From Sphingomonadales bacterium (GTDB lineage: Bacteria; Pseudomonadota; Alphaproteobacteria; Sphingomonadales; Sphingomonadaceae): a DNA stretch of 13,333 nt. The position numbers were made by a program, and so were the translations under genes. Every line of letters begins with the position of its first letter. The first letter of the stretch is position 1. Where the stretch lies: positions 1 to 13,333 of the forward strand of contig JAIXPM010000023.1 in assembly GCA_027486275.1 (NCBI GenBank), in the 5' to 3' direction. Of this stretch, positions 1 to 6,676 are shown in pieces. The notes beneath the pieces are model-generated. The model searched no databases. It saw nothing but the letters and a program-made list of their open reading frames with translations, and was not told the DNA's origin.

Positions 1-107
1 ACGCGCACTTCGCGCATGGCGGCACGCACGTCGATCTCGGTCAGCGCGCCACGACCGCGCAACCGCTCGAAAATGCCGCCCAACCGCTCGGAAAGACTGT
101 CAAACAA
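1..107 (-). CDS. ffh: Signal recognition particle GTPase Ffh, N-terminal part only (gene continues beyond base 1)
   Basis: Reading the minus strand from base 107 gives (M)FDSLSERLGGIFERL, then RGRGALTEIDVRAAMREVR. This matches the start of the N domain of Ffh/SRP54, the protein that binds signal peptides of nascent membrane and secreted proteins and delivers ribosomes to the FtsY receptor. Only about 35 codons are inside the window, so the G and M domains cannot be checked. The start codon appears to be TTG at 107-105: no in-frame ATG precedes it, an AAGGG stretch lies about 10 nt upstream, and the family usually begins MFDSLS or similar. Its own promoter candidate lies at 227-255. The receptor gene ftsY is on the same strand 2.6 kb away, with an oppositely oriented c-di-GMP gene between. 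The identification is by recall of the conserved N-terminus. Confidence 0.88.
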   Translation of the reverse strand, partial: MFDSLSERLGGIFERLRGRGALTEIDVRAAMREVR

Positions 108-226
108 AGCCCAGAGGCCCTTCTCAAAAAATCGCTCTGCTTCCAAATGAAAACGCGCCGGCGGGCGAAAACTCGCTGGCCGGCGTGCATCCTCGGACGC
201 ATGGCCTCCTCCCGGAAGCCGCCGCC

Positions 227-255
227 TCCATAAGCGCATGGGGCAGGGCGGTCAA
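227..255 (-). promoter_or_regulatory. Candidate sigma-70 promoter for ffh
   Basis: On the minus strand TTGACC (255-250) is followed after exactly 17 nt by TATGGA (232-227). This is a good match to a housekeeping -35/-10 pair. Transcription would begin near base 220, giving ffh a leader of about 110 nt. No experimental support. Confidence 0.4.
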
Positions 256-337
256 GCACCGTGGGCACGACGGGGTTTGTCACGGGCAACAGGTCGCTAT
301 TCAGGCTTGTGATATTATGTTACTTCTTTACGGTTAC

Positions 338-2680
338 ATGTTGAAATCAGTAAAACATAACCAACAGTTACATACGCATTCCGGTTGGCCATTCCGGTGG
401 GCGCGCCGCATCCTGGGGCCGCAGCTTCCAGCCGCTTTGCAGGCCGAACTCACCCGCGATCTGGGGAATTATTTCTGGTCTTTTGCGTTTGCCGGGCCGG
501 TGGCCGCCGTGCTGGCGATTGCCGCCGCACTGGCGGTGAAAAGCCTGCCGGCCCTGTTCTTTTCCGGGTTGGCCTTGGCCGGCTTTGCCTTTGTGATCTT
601 TGCTTGCCATGCCGTGCGCACGCCTGATCCCGAGGTTGACCTGGAGGAGGTGGAGGCCCGCTATCTCTTGGGTACCATCATCGTTGCTGTCGGGCTGGGT
701 GGCATCGTTGCTTCCGTTCTTGGGCAGAATTCGCCGTTCTTTGCGCAGGCGTTGGCCGTTATGGTCGCGTTGGCAACACTTGGGGCCGCCAACGGAGCCG
801 GGCCGGGACGTCCGCTGATTGCGCTGGTGCAGTTCCCGGCCATCAGTCTGCCCATTGGCATTGCGCTCATCCGTTTCTGGCCGGCGCCCTGGGGTGTCGG
901 CGCCGGCGCCGGGGTGCTGGTGTTCGGGCTATTGTGCGTTTCGATGGCCCGCAGCGGTTATGCCGCCCACACCGAACTGCTGCTGGCACGCGAAGCGCAG
1001 GCGGCGGAGCGGCAACGCCTGGACACCGCCGTCCAGACACTCAGCCAGGCCATCACCATCCTGGATGCCGACACGCGGGTGGTGGCGATGAACAGCAGCG
1101 CGATGGCGCTGCTGGGGGTGAAGCCGCTCGATCCGGCTAATCCCCCCACGTTCGCCGAATTGCTGGCCGATGCGCCCAACCTGCAGACCGCGGCCACCAA
1201 CCGCGCCGAATTCCTCGGCCATGCCACAATGCTGGTGAACATGCGCCAGCCGTTCAATGCCGCCCTGCACCTGAACGACAATCGCGTGGTCGATCTGGAA
1301 TGCCAGCCGGTTCCTGGCGGGGGCTGGGTAACGGTGATGCGCGACAGCACCGGCGAGCACAATGCCATTGCCGAACTGAACCGCGAGATCCGTCGCTGCC
1401 CGGTTACCGGCCTGCCCAACCGTCGCGCCTTCATGGAAGAACTGGATCAGCGTCTGCTAAGAGGCAGCAACTTTGCCTTGATGATCGTCGATCTGGATGG
1501 ATTCAAGCAGGTCAACGACCGTTATGGCCATGCCATGGGCGACCGCGTTATCACACGGGTCGGGTTCCGGTTGCGCACAGCTGATCCCGGCCTGTTTGCC
1601 AGCCGCATGGGCGGCGATGAGTTCGCAATCCTGGCCGAATCTGATGATGTCGAAGGCGCACTGGCGTTGGCCCGCGTGCTGATCGATGCGGTGGATCAGC
1701 CAGCACGGTTCGGTGATGCCGAAATTCAGGTGGGGGCCGCCGTTGGCGTGGCGATGAGCCCCGACAACGGACAAATAGGCGAAGACCTGCTGCGCGCAGC
1801 CAATCTGGCGCTGCTGTCGGCCAAGGGTCATCCCGGCAGCCACATCTGCCTGTTCACGCCGGATTTGAAGTTGCTATCGGCGCGCAACGCCGGGGTGGAA
1901 TCGCGCGTGCGATCGGCACTGCGTGCTGGCAATATCGATGTTGCCTATCAACCGCTGGTCGATCTTGAAACCGGCACGGTGGTGGCGCTGGAAGCGCTGG
2001 CGCGCTGGCAGCCCGATGGCGGTGAGCCGGTGGCGCCCGCCGAAATGGCCCGCATTGCCGAAGCGCGCGGCCTGATTGGCACGCTGCGCCGCCTGGTGCT
2101 GGAGCAGGCAGCCGCCGTGGTGGCCGGACTGCCGGGACCGATGAATCTGTGGATCAATGCGTCCGTGCATGATCTGCGCCAGCCCGGCATGGTGGACGAA
2201 GTGCTGGCGGAACTGCAGGTTGTCGGTCTGCCGCCACATCGCCTGGCGCTGGAAGTCACCGAAACCGCGCTGATGACCGATGAAGATGCCTGCCGCAGCA
2301 ATATCGAACGGTTGATCAAACTGGGCGTGGGCGTGGCCATGGACGATTTCGGCGCCGGTTTCTCCTCGCTCGATCGCCTGCGCCGGCTGCCGATCAACGC
2401 GCTGAAAATCTCTGGATCGCTGCTTTCGGGTGCGCCAGGCCAGGCCATGGCCGCCGATATCTTCCGTGTGGCTGCAAGCCTCGGCCATTCGATGGACCTG
2501 ATGCTGGTTGCCGAAGGGGTGGAAAGCCGCGAGGAGCTGGAGCTGGCCCGTGCCGCCGGCATTCACCGCGTGCAGGGCTTTGCGCTGTCCCCACCGGTGC
2601 CGGCCAGCCAGATCCCGGAAGCCATTGCGAGCGCTGAAGCGGCAGCCAACACCGGGTTGCAGTTGCGCGCAGCGAGTTGA
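338..2680 (+). CDS. Membrane-anchored PAS-GGDEF-EAL protein (diguanylate cyclase/phosphodiesterase)
   Basis: With the start at 338 the protein has about 780 residues. An N-terminal membrane block has about six hydrophobic segments (roughly residues 46-67, 70-90, 110-129, 133-150, 158-180, 184-203). A short helical linker leads to a PAS-like domain (about 230-336), a GGDEF domain (353-509) and an EAL domain (522-764). The GGDEF core is intact (DLDGFKQVND at 385-394, GGDEF at 425-429). The EAL domain keeps EALARW, WINAS, DDFGAGFSSL, AEGVE and QGF, but the usual LKID reads LKIS (690-692). It should make and/or hydrolyse cyclic di-GMP under control of a membrane or PAS signal; which activity dominates is unknown. 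The start is uncertain: the frame is open from a GTG at 185, with ATGs at 317 and 338 and no strong ribosome site at any of them. I chose 338 because the AT-rich stretch at about 300-375 looks regulatory and upstream residues look non-coding. It ends one base from the convergent ftsY. Confidence 0.9.
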   Translation: MLKSVKHNQQLHTHSGWPFRWARRILGPQLPAALQAELTRDLGNYFWSFAFAGPVAAVLAIAAALAVKSLPALFFSGLALAGFAFVIFACHAVRTPDPEVDLEEVEARYLLGTIIVAVGLGGIVASVLGQNSPFFAQALAVMVALATLGAANGAGPGRPLIALVQFPAISLPIGIALIRFWPAPWGVGAGAGVLVFGLLCVSMARSGYAAHTELLLAREAQAAERQRLDTAVQTLSQAITILDADTRVVAMNSSAMALLGVKPLDPANPPTFAELLADAPNLQTAATNRAEFLGHATMLVNMRQPFNAALHLNDNRVVDLECQPVPGGGWVTVMRDSTGEHNAIAELNREIRRCPVTGLPNRRAFMEELDQRLLRGSNFALMIVDLDGFKQVNDRYGHAMGDRVITRVGFRLRTADPGLFASRMGGDEFAILAESDDVEGALALARVLIDAVDQPARFGDAEIQVGAAVGVAMSPDNGQIGEDLLRAANLALLSAKGHPGSHICLFTPDLKLLSARNAGVESRVRSALRAGNIDVAYQPLVDLETGTVVALEALARWQPDGGEPVAPAEMARIAEARGLIGTLRRLVLEQAAAVVAGLPGPMNLWINASVHDLRQPGMVDEVLAELQVVGLPPHRLALEVTETALMTDEDACRSNIERLIKLGVGVAMDDFGAGFSSLDRLRRLPINALKISGSLLSGAPGQAMAADIFRVAASLGHSMDLMLVAEGVESREELELARAAGIHRVQGFALSPPVPASQIPEAIASAEAAANTGLQLRAAS

Positions 2681-2681
2681 A

Positions 2682-3596
2682 TCAGTCCTCGGCGCCGGCC
2701 AGCGCGCGGGCGAACTCGCCGGCATCGAAGGGTTGCAGATCGTCCATCCCTTCACCAACCCCGATGGCGTGGATCGGCAGGCGGTATTTCTCCGCCGCGG
2801 CCACCAGCATGCCGCCACGGGCTGACCCGTCCAGCTTGGTCATCACCAGGCCGGTGACGCCCGCCACCTGACTGAACACCTCGATCTGGCTGAGTGCGTT
2901 CTGGCCGGTGGTGGCATCCAGCACCAACAGCACATCGTGCGGCGCCGAAGGATCGAGCTTGCCAATCACCCGCTTCATCTTGGCCAGCTCGTCCATCAGG
3001 CCAGCCTTGTTCTGCAGCCGGCCGGCGGTATCGATGATCAGCACATCGATGCCTTCGTCCATGGCGCGCTTGACGGCATCAAACGCCAGGCCGGCCGCAT
3101 CGCCGCCCTGTTCGCCCGAAATGATCGGCACGCCCACCCGGTCGGCCCAGATCTTCAGTTGGGCGATGGCGGCCGCGCGGAAGGTGTCGCCGGCGGCCAG
3201 CATCACTGATTTGCCATCGGCCTTGAACAGGCGGGCCAGCTTGGCAATCGTCGTCGTCTTGCCGCTGCCATTGACGCCCACCACCAGAACCACCTGTGGC
3301 CGGCGCGTGATGGCCAGCGGAAGGGCGACCGGCACCAGCACCTTCTCCACTTCCTCGGCCACCACCGTGCGGATGCCGGCTTCATCAATGCCCTTGGCAA
3401 ACTTCTGATCCGCAAGGCGTTCGCGGATGCGGCCCGCAACGGCCGGCCCAAGATCGGCCGCAATAAGCGCTTCCTCGATCTCGTCGAGCCGCTCATCGTC
3501 CAGCGGCAACGTGCCGGTGGCGAGGCCGGTGATATTGTCTGCCAGGCGCTTGGTCGATTTTGCCAGGCCTTGCGTCAGCTTCCCCAGCCAGCTCAT
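2682..3596 (-). CDS. ftsY: Signal recognition particle receptor FtsY
   Basis: The 304-residue protein is the SRP receptor GTPase, which docks Ffh-ribosome complexes at the inner membrane. After a four-helix N domain (about 1-85) the G domain shows every expected element: P-loop GVNGSGKT (107-114), DTFRAAA (137-143), DTAGR (189-193), TKLDGSARGG (253-262) and the closing GVGEGMDDLQPF (279-290). It is a short form lacking the long acidic A domain of the E. coli protein, which is normal for alphaproteobacteria. The first residues MSWLGKLTQGLAKS form an amphipathic helix suited to membrane contact. The ATG at 3596 overlaps the TGA of dapF as ATGA, so translation is probably coupled. It is the last gene of the pdxH-phzF-dapF-ftsY run and converges on the GGDEF-EAL gene with one base between stops; no terminator hairpin is visible there. 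Confidence 0.97.
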   Translation of the reverse strand: MSWLGKLTQGLAKSTKRLADNITGLATGTLPLDDERLDEIEEALIAADLGPAVAGRIRERLADQKFAKGIDEAGIRTVVAEEVEKVLVPVALPLAITRRPQVVLVVGVNGSGKTTTIAKLARLFKADGKSVMLAAGDTFRAAAIAQLKIWADRVGVPIISGEQGGDAAGLAFDAVKRAMDEGIDVLIIDTAGRLQNKAGLMDELAKMKRVIGKLDPSAPHDVLLVLDATTGQNALSQIEVFSQVAGVTGLVMTKLDGSARGGMLVAAAEKYRLPIHAIGVGEGMDDLQPFDAGEFARALAGAED

Positions 3597-4396
3597 GCGA
3601 AACGCTCCAGATCAACATCGCCGGTGTAGGCGATCACCGCTGCCCCTGCGAGCAGCAGATGGCCATCGTCGCGCCGCGTCACGGCCAGATCACCGCCGGG
3701 CAGGGAGACGCGTACCTGGGCATCCACCAGCCCACGCCGCTGCGCCGCCGCAACTGCCGCCACCGCGCCGGTGCCACACGCCAGGGTCGCGCCGGCACCA
3801 CGTTCCCACACGCGCAGGATCATGTGATCACGGGCTGTAACCTGCGCGATGCCGACATTCACCCGTTCGGGGAATACCGGATCATGTTCGATGGTGGGGC
3901 CGATCTGTTCCAGCGCCACGGCCGCCGCATCGGGCACAAAGAACACCACGTGGGGATTGCCCACCGACAGCGCCACCGGATGGTCCAGATCTTCCCAGGC
4001 CAGCGGCAGGTTGCCAGTGTCCATCGGATAGGCCAGCGGCACTGCATCCCAGTCCCAGCGCGGCATACCCATATCCACCTCGGCACCGCCCGCACGCGCG
4101 TTGCTGTCCAGCAGGCCGCCCGCGGTTTCAAGGCGGTGCTGCCCGCCCAGCAAGGTCGCCGCCGCCCGGCTGCCGTTGCCGCAAGCGGCCACTTCGCCGC
4201 CATCGCTGTTCCAGAAGCGCAGCCGCACATCGGCGCTTGCGCTGGGTTCAATCAGGATCAACTGATCGAAACCGATGCCGGTGTGGCGGTTGGCCAGCGC
4301 CCGCACCTGCGCAGTGCTCAGCACAATCGGCTGTGCGCGTGCATCAAGCACAAGGAAATCATTCCCCAGCCCGTGCATCTTGATGAAGTGCGTCAT
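3593..4396 (-). CDS. dapF: Diaminopimelate epimerase DapF
   Basis: The 267-residue protein interconverts LL- and meso-diaminopimelate, the precursor of lysine and of peptidoglycan cross-links, by a two-cysteine mechanism without cofactor. It opens with MTHFIKMHGLGNDFLVLDAR, the family signature. Both catalytic cysteines are present: Cys72 in ACGNGSR and Cys207 in ACGTGA. Other conserved pieces are GIGFDQLILIE (40-50), GNPHVVFFV (146-154) and RVWERGAG (195-202). The start is 10 nt after the stop of the phzF-like gene, so a separate promoter is unlikely. The stop overlaps the ftsY start by 4 nt. In many alphaproteobacteria, as I recall, a MiaB-like methylthiotransferase gene sits between dapF and ftsY; it is absent here. 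The length is normal for the family. Confidence 0.97.
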   Translation of the reverse strand: MTHFIKMHGLGNDFLVLDARAQPIVLSTAQVRALANRHTGIGFDQLILIEPSASADVRLRFWNSDGGEVAACGNGSRAAATLLGGQHRLETAGGLLDSNARAGGAEVDMGMPRWDWDAVPLAYPMDTGNLPLAWEDLDHPVALSVGNPHVVFFVPDAAAVALEQIGPTIEHDPVFPERVNVGIAQVTARDHMILRVWERGAGATLACGTGAVAAVAAAQRRGLVDAQVRVSLPGGDLAVTRRDDGHLLLAGAAVIAYTGDVDLERFA

Positions 4397-4406
4397 GCAC
4401 CCGGCG

Positions 4407-5240
4407 TTAGCCGTTCAGGGCGGCATCCGGCAAGTCATACTCACCGCGGATGACGGTGCGAGCCTTGCCGGAAAGGATGACGGCATCGCCCTCCACCCGA
4501 CATCCAAGCCGCCCGCCGCGCACACTGGCCTGCACCGCGCTGAACTGCGACCGGCCAAAACGGGCAGCCCACAGCGGCGCGATCACGGCATGGGCGCTGC
4601 CGGTTACCGGGTCTTCATCCACGCCGCACGCCGGCACGAACACGCGGGATAGCACGTCGGAATCTTCCCCTGGCGCGGTGGCAATGAGCATCAGGTCTAC
4701 GCCCGGCGCCAGTGCCAGAATCGCTGCAAAATCAGGCTGCAAGCTGCGGACTTCATCCGGCGAATCGAACACCGCCACCAGATAATCGTGGCCACGTGCC
4801 CACACCTCCACCGGAAGGGTGCCCAGCGCAGCGGAGACGGCGGATTCTTCTGCCTGCGTCACCGGACGGTTGGCAGGCAAGGCCGGCAGGCGCATCGCCA
4901 AGCCATCGCCATCGCGGGCCACGGTCAACAGGCCAGCCTGGCGGGTCAGGAATCGCGCCAACGGCAGATCAGGCAGCGCGTCAAGCACGACATGACCGCT
5001 GGCCAGCGTGGCGTGGCCACACAGCGCGACCTCCAACTTGGGCGTAAACCAGCGCAGTTCAAAATCGGCCTCGGCGCCGTCGTGCGCCACAAGGAATGCG
5101 GTTTCAGACAGATTGTTGTCGGCCGCGATGCCTTGCAGCACGCTATCCGGCAGCCAACGTTCGAGAAACATCACCGCCGCAGGATTACCGGTGAAGGCAC
5201 CATCGGCAAAGGCATCAACTTGCGTGAACGGCAGGCGCAT
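4407..5240 (-). CDS. PhzF-family isomerase/epimerase-like protein
   Basis: The 277-residue protein belongs to the PhzF family, whose two-lobed fold is shared with DapF. The N-terminus QVDAFADGAFTGNPAAV (7-23) is typical. Glu46 in NNLSETAF corresponds to the catalytic glutamate that acts as acid/base in PhzF. CGHAT (74-78) and DPVTGSAHA (210-218) are the other family signatures. There is no phenazine cluster here, so the substrate is unknown; most bacterial PhzF-like proteins have no assigned reaction and I do not propose one. Its start shares one base with the pdxH stop (TGATG), and dapF follows after 10 nt, so it is embedded in a housekeeping operon. The family call is firm and the function is open. 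Confidence 0.93.
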   Translation of the reverse strand: MRLPFTQVDAFADGAFTGNPAAVMFLERWLPDSVLQGIAADNNLSETAFLVAHDGAEADFELRWFTPKLEVALCGHATLASGHVVLDALPDLPLARFLTRQAGLLTVARDGDGLAMRLPALPANRPVTQAEESAVSAALGTLPVEVWARGHDYLVAVFDSPDEVRSLQPDFAAILALAPGVDLMLIATAPGEDSDVLSRVFVPACGVDEDPVTGSAHAVIAPLWAARFGRSQFSAVQASVRGGRLGCRVEGDAVILSGKARTVIRGEYDLPDAALNG

Positions 5241-5827
5241 CAGGGATAGACCAGCCCGAAGTGCCAGCCATCAGCCTTGCGCCAGAACACCTCGCGTTCG
5301 TGCCAGCGGCCATCGCGCGCCTGCCAAAATTCAATGCGTTCCGGCACCACGCGCCACCCGCTCCAGCGCGGCGGCCGTGGCACGTCGGCCGGGAAGCGCG
5401 CGGCCATTTCGGTGAGGCGGGCTTCGAAGGTGGCGCGGTCGGGCAGGGGCTGGCTCTGCAGGCTGGCCCAAGCACCCAACTGTGATTCCCGCGGCCGTGT
5501 GGCGAAATAGGCGTCGGCTTCCGCATCGCTCACCAGTTCGGCGCGGCCGCCGATGCGCACCTGGCGTTGCAGCGATTTCCAGTGGAAATTCAGATGCGTC
5601 TGCGGGTTGGCTGCCAGTTCGCTGCCCTTCTGGCTGTCGAGATTGGTGTAGAATACAAACCCGCGTTCATCCCACGCCTTCAGCAGCACGACGCGCAAAG
5701 ATGGCGCTGAATCGGGGGTTGCCGTGGCCACCGCCATCGCATTGGGATCATTGGGCTCTGCCGCTTCGGCGGCGGCCAACCATTCGCCGAAACGGGTGAA
5801 TGGGGCAGAGTGGGGCAACAGGCTCAT
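5240..5827 (-). CDS. pdxH: Pyridoxine/pyridoxamine 5'-phosphate oxidase PdxH
   Basis: The 195-residue FMN enzyme oxidises pyridoxamine- or pyridoxine-phosphate to pyridoxal 5'-phosphate, the last step of vitamin B6 synthesis and salvage. Recognisable pieces in order are SLRVVLLK (43-50), GFVFYTNLDSQKG (56-68), LNFHWKSLQRQVRIGG (79-94), RPRESQLGAWASLQSQPL (111-128), RPPRWSGWRV (151-160) and RIEFWQ (164-169). The substrate-binding Arg and His of the family's RLHDR motif are present as RWHER (174-178). The very end departs from the family: the usual RLxP terminus reads GLVYP. The start is the first ATG of the frame, with only a weak ribosome site. It is the first gene of the run to ftsY. The 68 bases upstream of it hold only a small GC hairpin at 5875-5892, and no clear promoter was found. 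Confidence 0.95.
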   Translation of the reverse strand: MSLLPHSAPFTRFGEWLAAAEAAEPNDPNAMAVATATPDSAPSLRVVLLKAWDERGFVFYTNLDSQKGSELAANPQTHLNFHWKSLQRQVRIGGRAELVSDAEADAYFATRPRESQLGAWASLQSQPLPDRATFEARLTEMAARFPADVPRPPRWSGWRVVPERIEFWQARDGRWHEREVFWRKADGWHFGLVYP

Positions 5828-5895
5828 GGCCGGTGGTTAGCCGCCCCGTTGCCCCCTGTCACCTGTGGTTATGTCGCGCGCCGAAACGCGCGCCA

Positions 5896-6210
5896 TCACG
5901 ACGCGCACTTGATGCAGCGCGTCGCCGTGGGCAGGGCGGCCAGGCGGGCAGGGGCGATGTCGCCACCGCACACGTCGCATTCGCCATACTGGCCAGCCTC
6001 GATCCGAGCCAGCGCGGCCAAAATCTGTTCGGCCTCGTGGATGTGCTGCACTTCCATGCCTTCGTTGGTTGCCAGTTCTTCCAGATCATTGGCCTGATCG
6101 GAAAATTTGGCCGAAAGCGGCTGGATGGTGGCCTGTTCCAGACGGGCGATTTCGGCCTGAACCTCGGTCAGCCGCGCGCGCAGTTCGGCAGCGATCTCGT
6201 TGACATTCAT
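5896..6210 (-). CDS. DksA/TraR-family C4 zinc-finger protein
   Basis: The 104-residue protein has an N-terminal helical hairpin (about 3-72) and a C-terminal four-cysteine zinc finger, CDVC (78-81) and CIKC (99-102). This is the layout of DksA/TraR proteins, which insert into the RNA polymerase secondary channel and modulate initiation, often with ppGpp. It is shorter than E. coli DksA (about 150 residues) and longer than TraR, so it is better called DksA/TraR-like than DksA. The hairpin tip near residues 36-50 (FSDQANDLEELATNE) is rich in acidic residues, as expected for the tip that reaches the polymerase active site. GGAGAAAAGGC precedes the ATG. The start overlaps the upstream DUF465 stop as ATGA, so the pair is translationally coupled. 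A small hairpin (5875-5892) follows the stop. Confidence 0.9.
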   Translation of the reverse strand: MNVNEIAAELRARLTEVQAEIARLEQATIQPLSAKFSDQANDLEELATNEGMEVQHIHEAEQILAALARIEAGQYGECDVCGGDIAPARLAALPTATRCIKCAS

Positions 6211-6455
6211 GCCTTTTCTCCTTCCAGAATGGCCGCAATCTGGTCCAGCAGCGCCAGTCGTTCCTTCTTCAGGCCTTCGGCATGGGCATCGTCCATCGCC
6301 GGGGTGAAACCCGTTTCGCTGCGGCGGATTTCATCATCCAGTACGGCATAGCGATCAGCCAGCGTGCGGAAATGCCGATCCGTCTCCTTCAGGTGCCGCA
6401 ACTGATCAGCGGCGGCGGGGAAGATGTCGTGAAGATCCTGCGGCAGATGGCTCAT
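6207..6455 (-). CDS. DUF465 (YdcH-like) small coiled-coil protein
   Basis: The 82-residue protein is mostly helical and carries the DUF465 pattern: LKETDRHFRTLADRYAVLD (22-40), EIRRSE (42-47) and LKKERLALLDQIAAIL (62-77). Its function is not established. I chose the ATG at 6455 over upstream starts because a GGGAG ribosome site lies about 7 nt before it, the family begins just there, and the longer reading would run arginine- and proline-rich through repetitive sequence. It is the first gene of a two-gene unit with the DksA/TraR-like gene (4-nt overlap). It is divergent from the MipA/OmpV gene, with 221 bp between the two starts. Confidence 0.85.
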   Translation of the reverse strand: MSHLPQDLHDIFPAAADQLRHLKETDRHFRTLADRYAVLDDEIRRSETGFTPAMDDAHAEGLKKERLALLDQIAAILEGEKA

Positions 6456-6545
6456 GTGATGCTCCCAAGGGGTGTGTCTTGCAACCAATGTGGGCTGCCT
6501 TGGTTCCGCTTCCCATCGTGGCGATTGCGTATCTGCTGCCGGAAA

Positions 6546-6608
6546 GTGCCGGGCCGCTGCCATACGGTGCCGGCGCGCTGCCGGCGTGTGCCGGGCCGCT
6601 GGCGGCAC
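6546..6608. repeat. Three tandem copies of a 21-bp GC-rich unit
   Basis: Copies begin at 6546, 6567 and 6588. The first 14 bases are GTGCCGGGCCGCTG in copies 1 and 3 and GTGCCGGCGCGCTG in copy 2; the last 7 bases vary. The period equals seven codons, but the repeat lies upstream of both chosen start codons, in the divergent region between the DUF465 and MipA/OmpV genes. Confidence 0.75.
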
Positions 6609-6676
6609 GCACCACATTGCAGTTCCGTAATAATCCCGCTATCGCCAGCGCACCCCATCCCGCTCGGAGCCTGCGC

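Noticed and set aside
108..337. Possible small gene between ffh and the GGDEF-EAL gene, including the GTG at 185
   Set aside because: Neither strand gives a frame with a ribosome site and a recognisable product; the stretch is better explained as divergent promoter sequence.
1874..2818. Open frame of 314 codons on the minus strand opposite the EAL domain
   Set aside because: Composition is typical of an antisense frame (Gln, His, Arg), and it overlaps both the EAL domain and the end of ftsY.
3560..4453. Open frame of 297 codons on the plus strand opposite dapF
   Set aside because: The dapF reading on the other strand has both catalytic cysteines and full-length similarity.
5875..5892. CGCGCG-CCGAAA-CGCGCG hairpin after the DksA/TraR-like gene, considered as an intrinsic terminator
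   Set aside because: No T-tract follows on the minus strand. It may still be a weak or Rho-assisted 3' structure, but I cannot support a terminator call.
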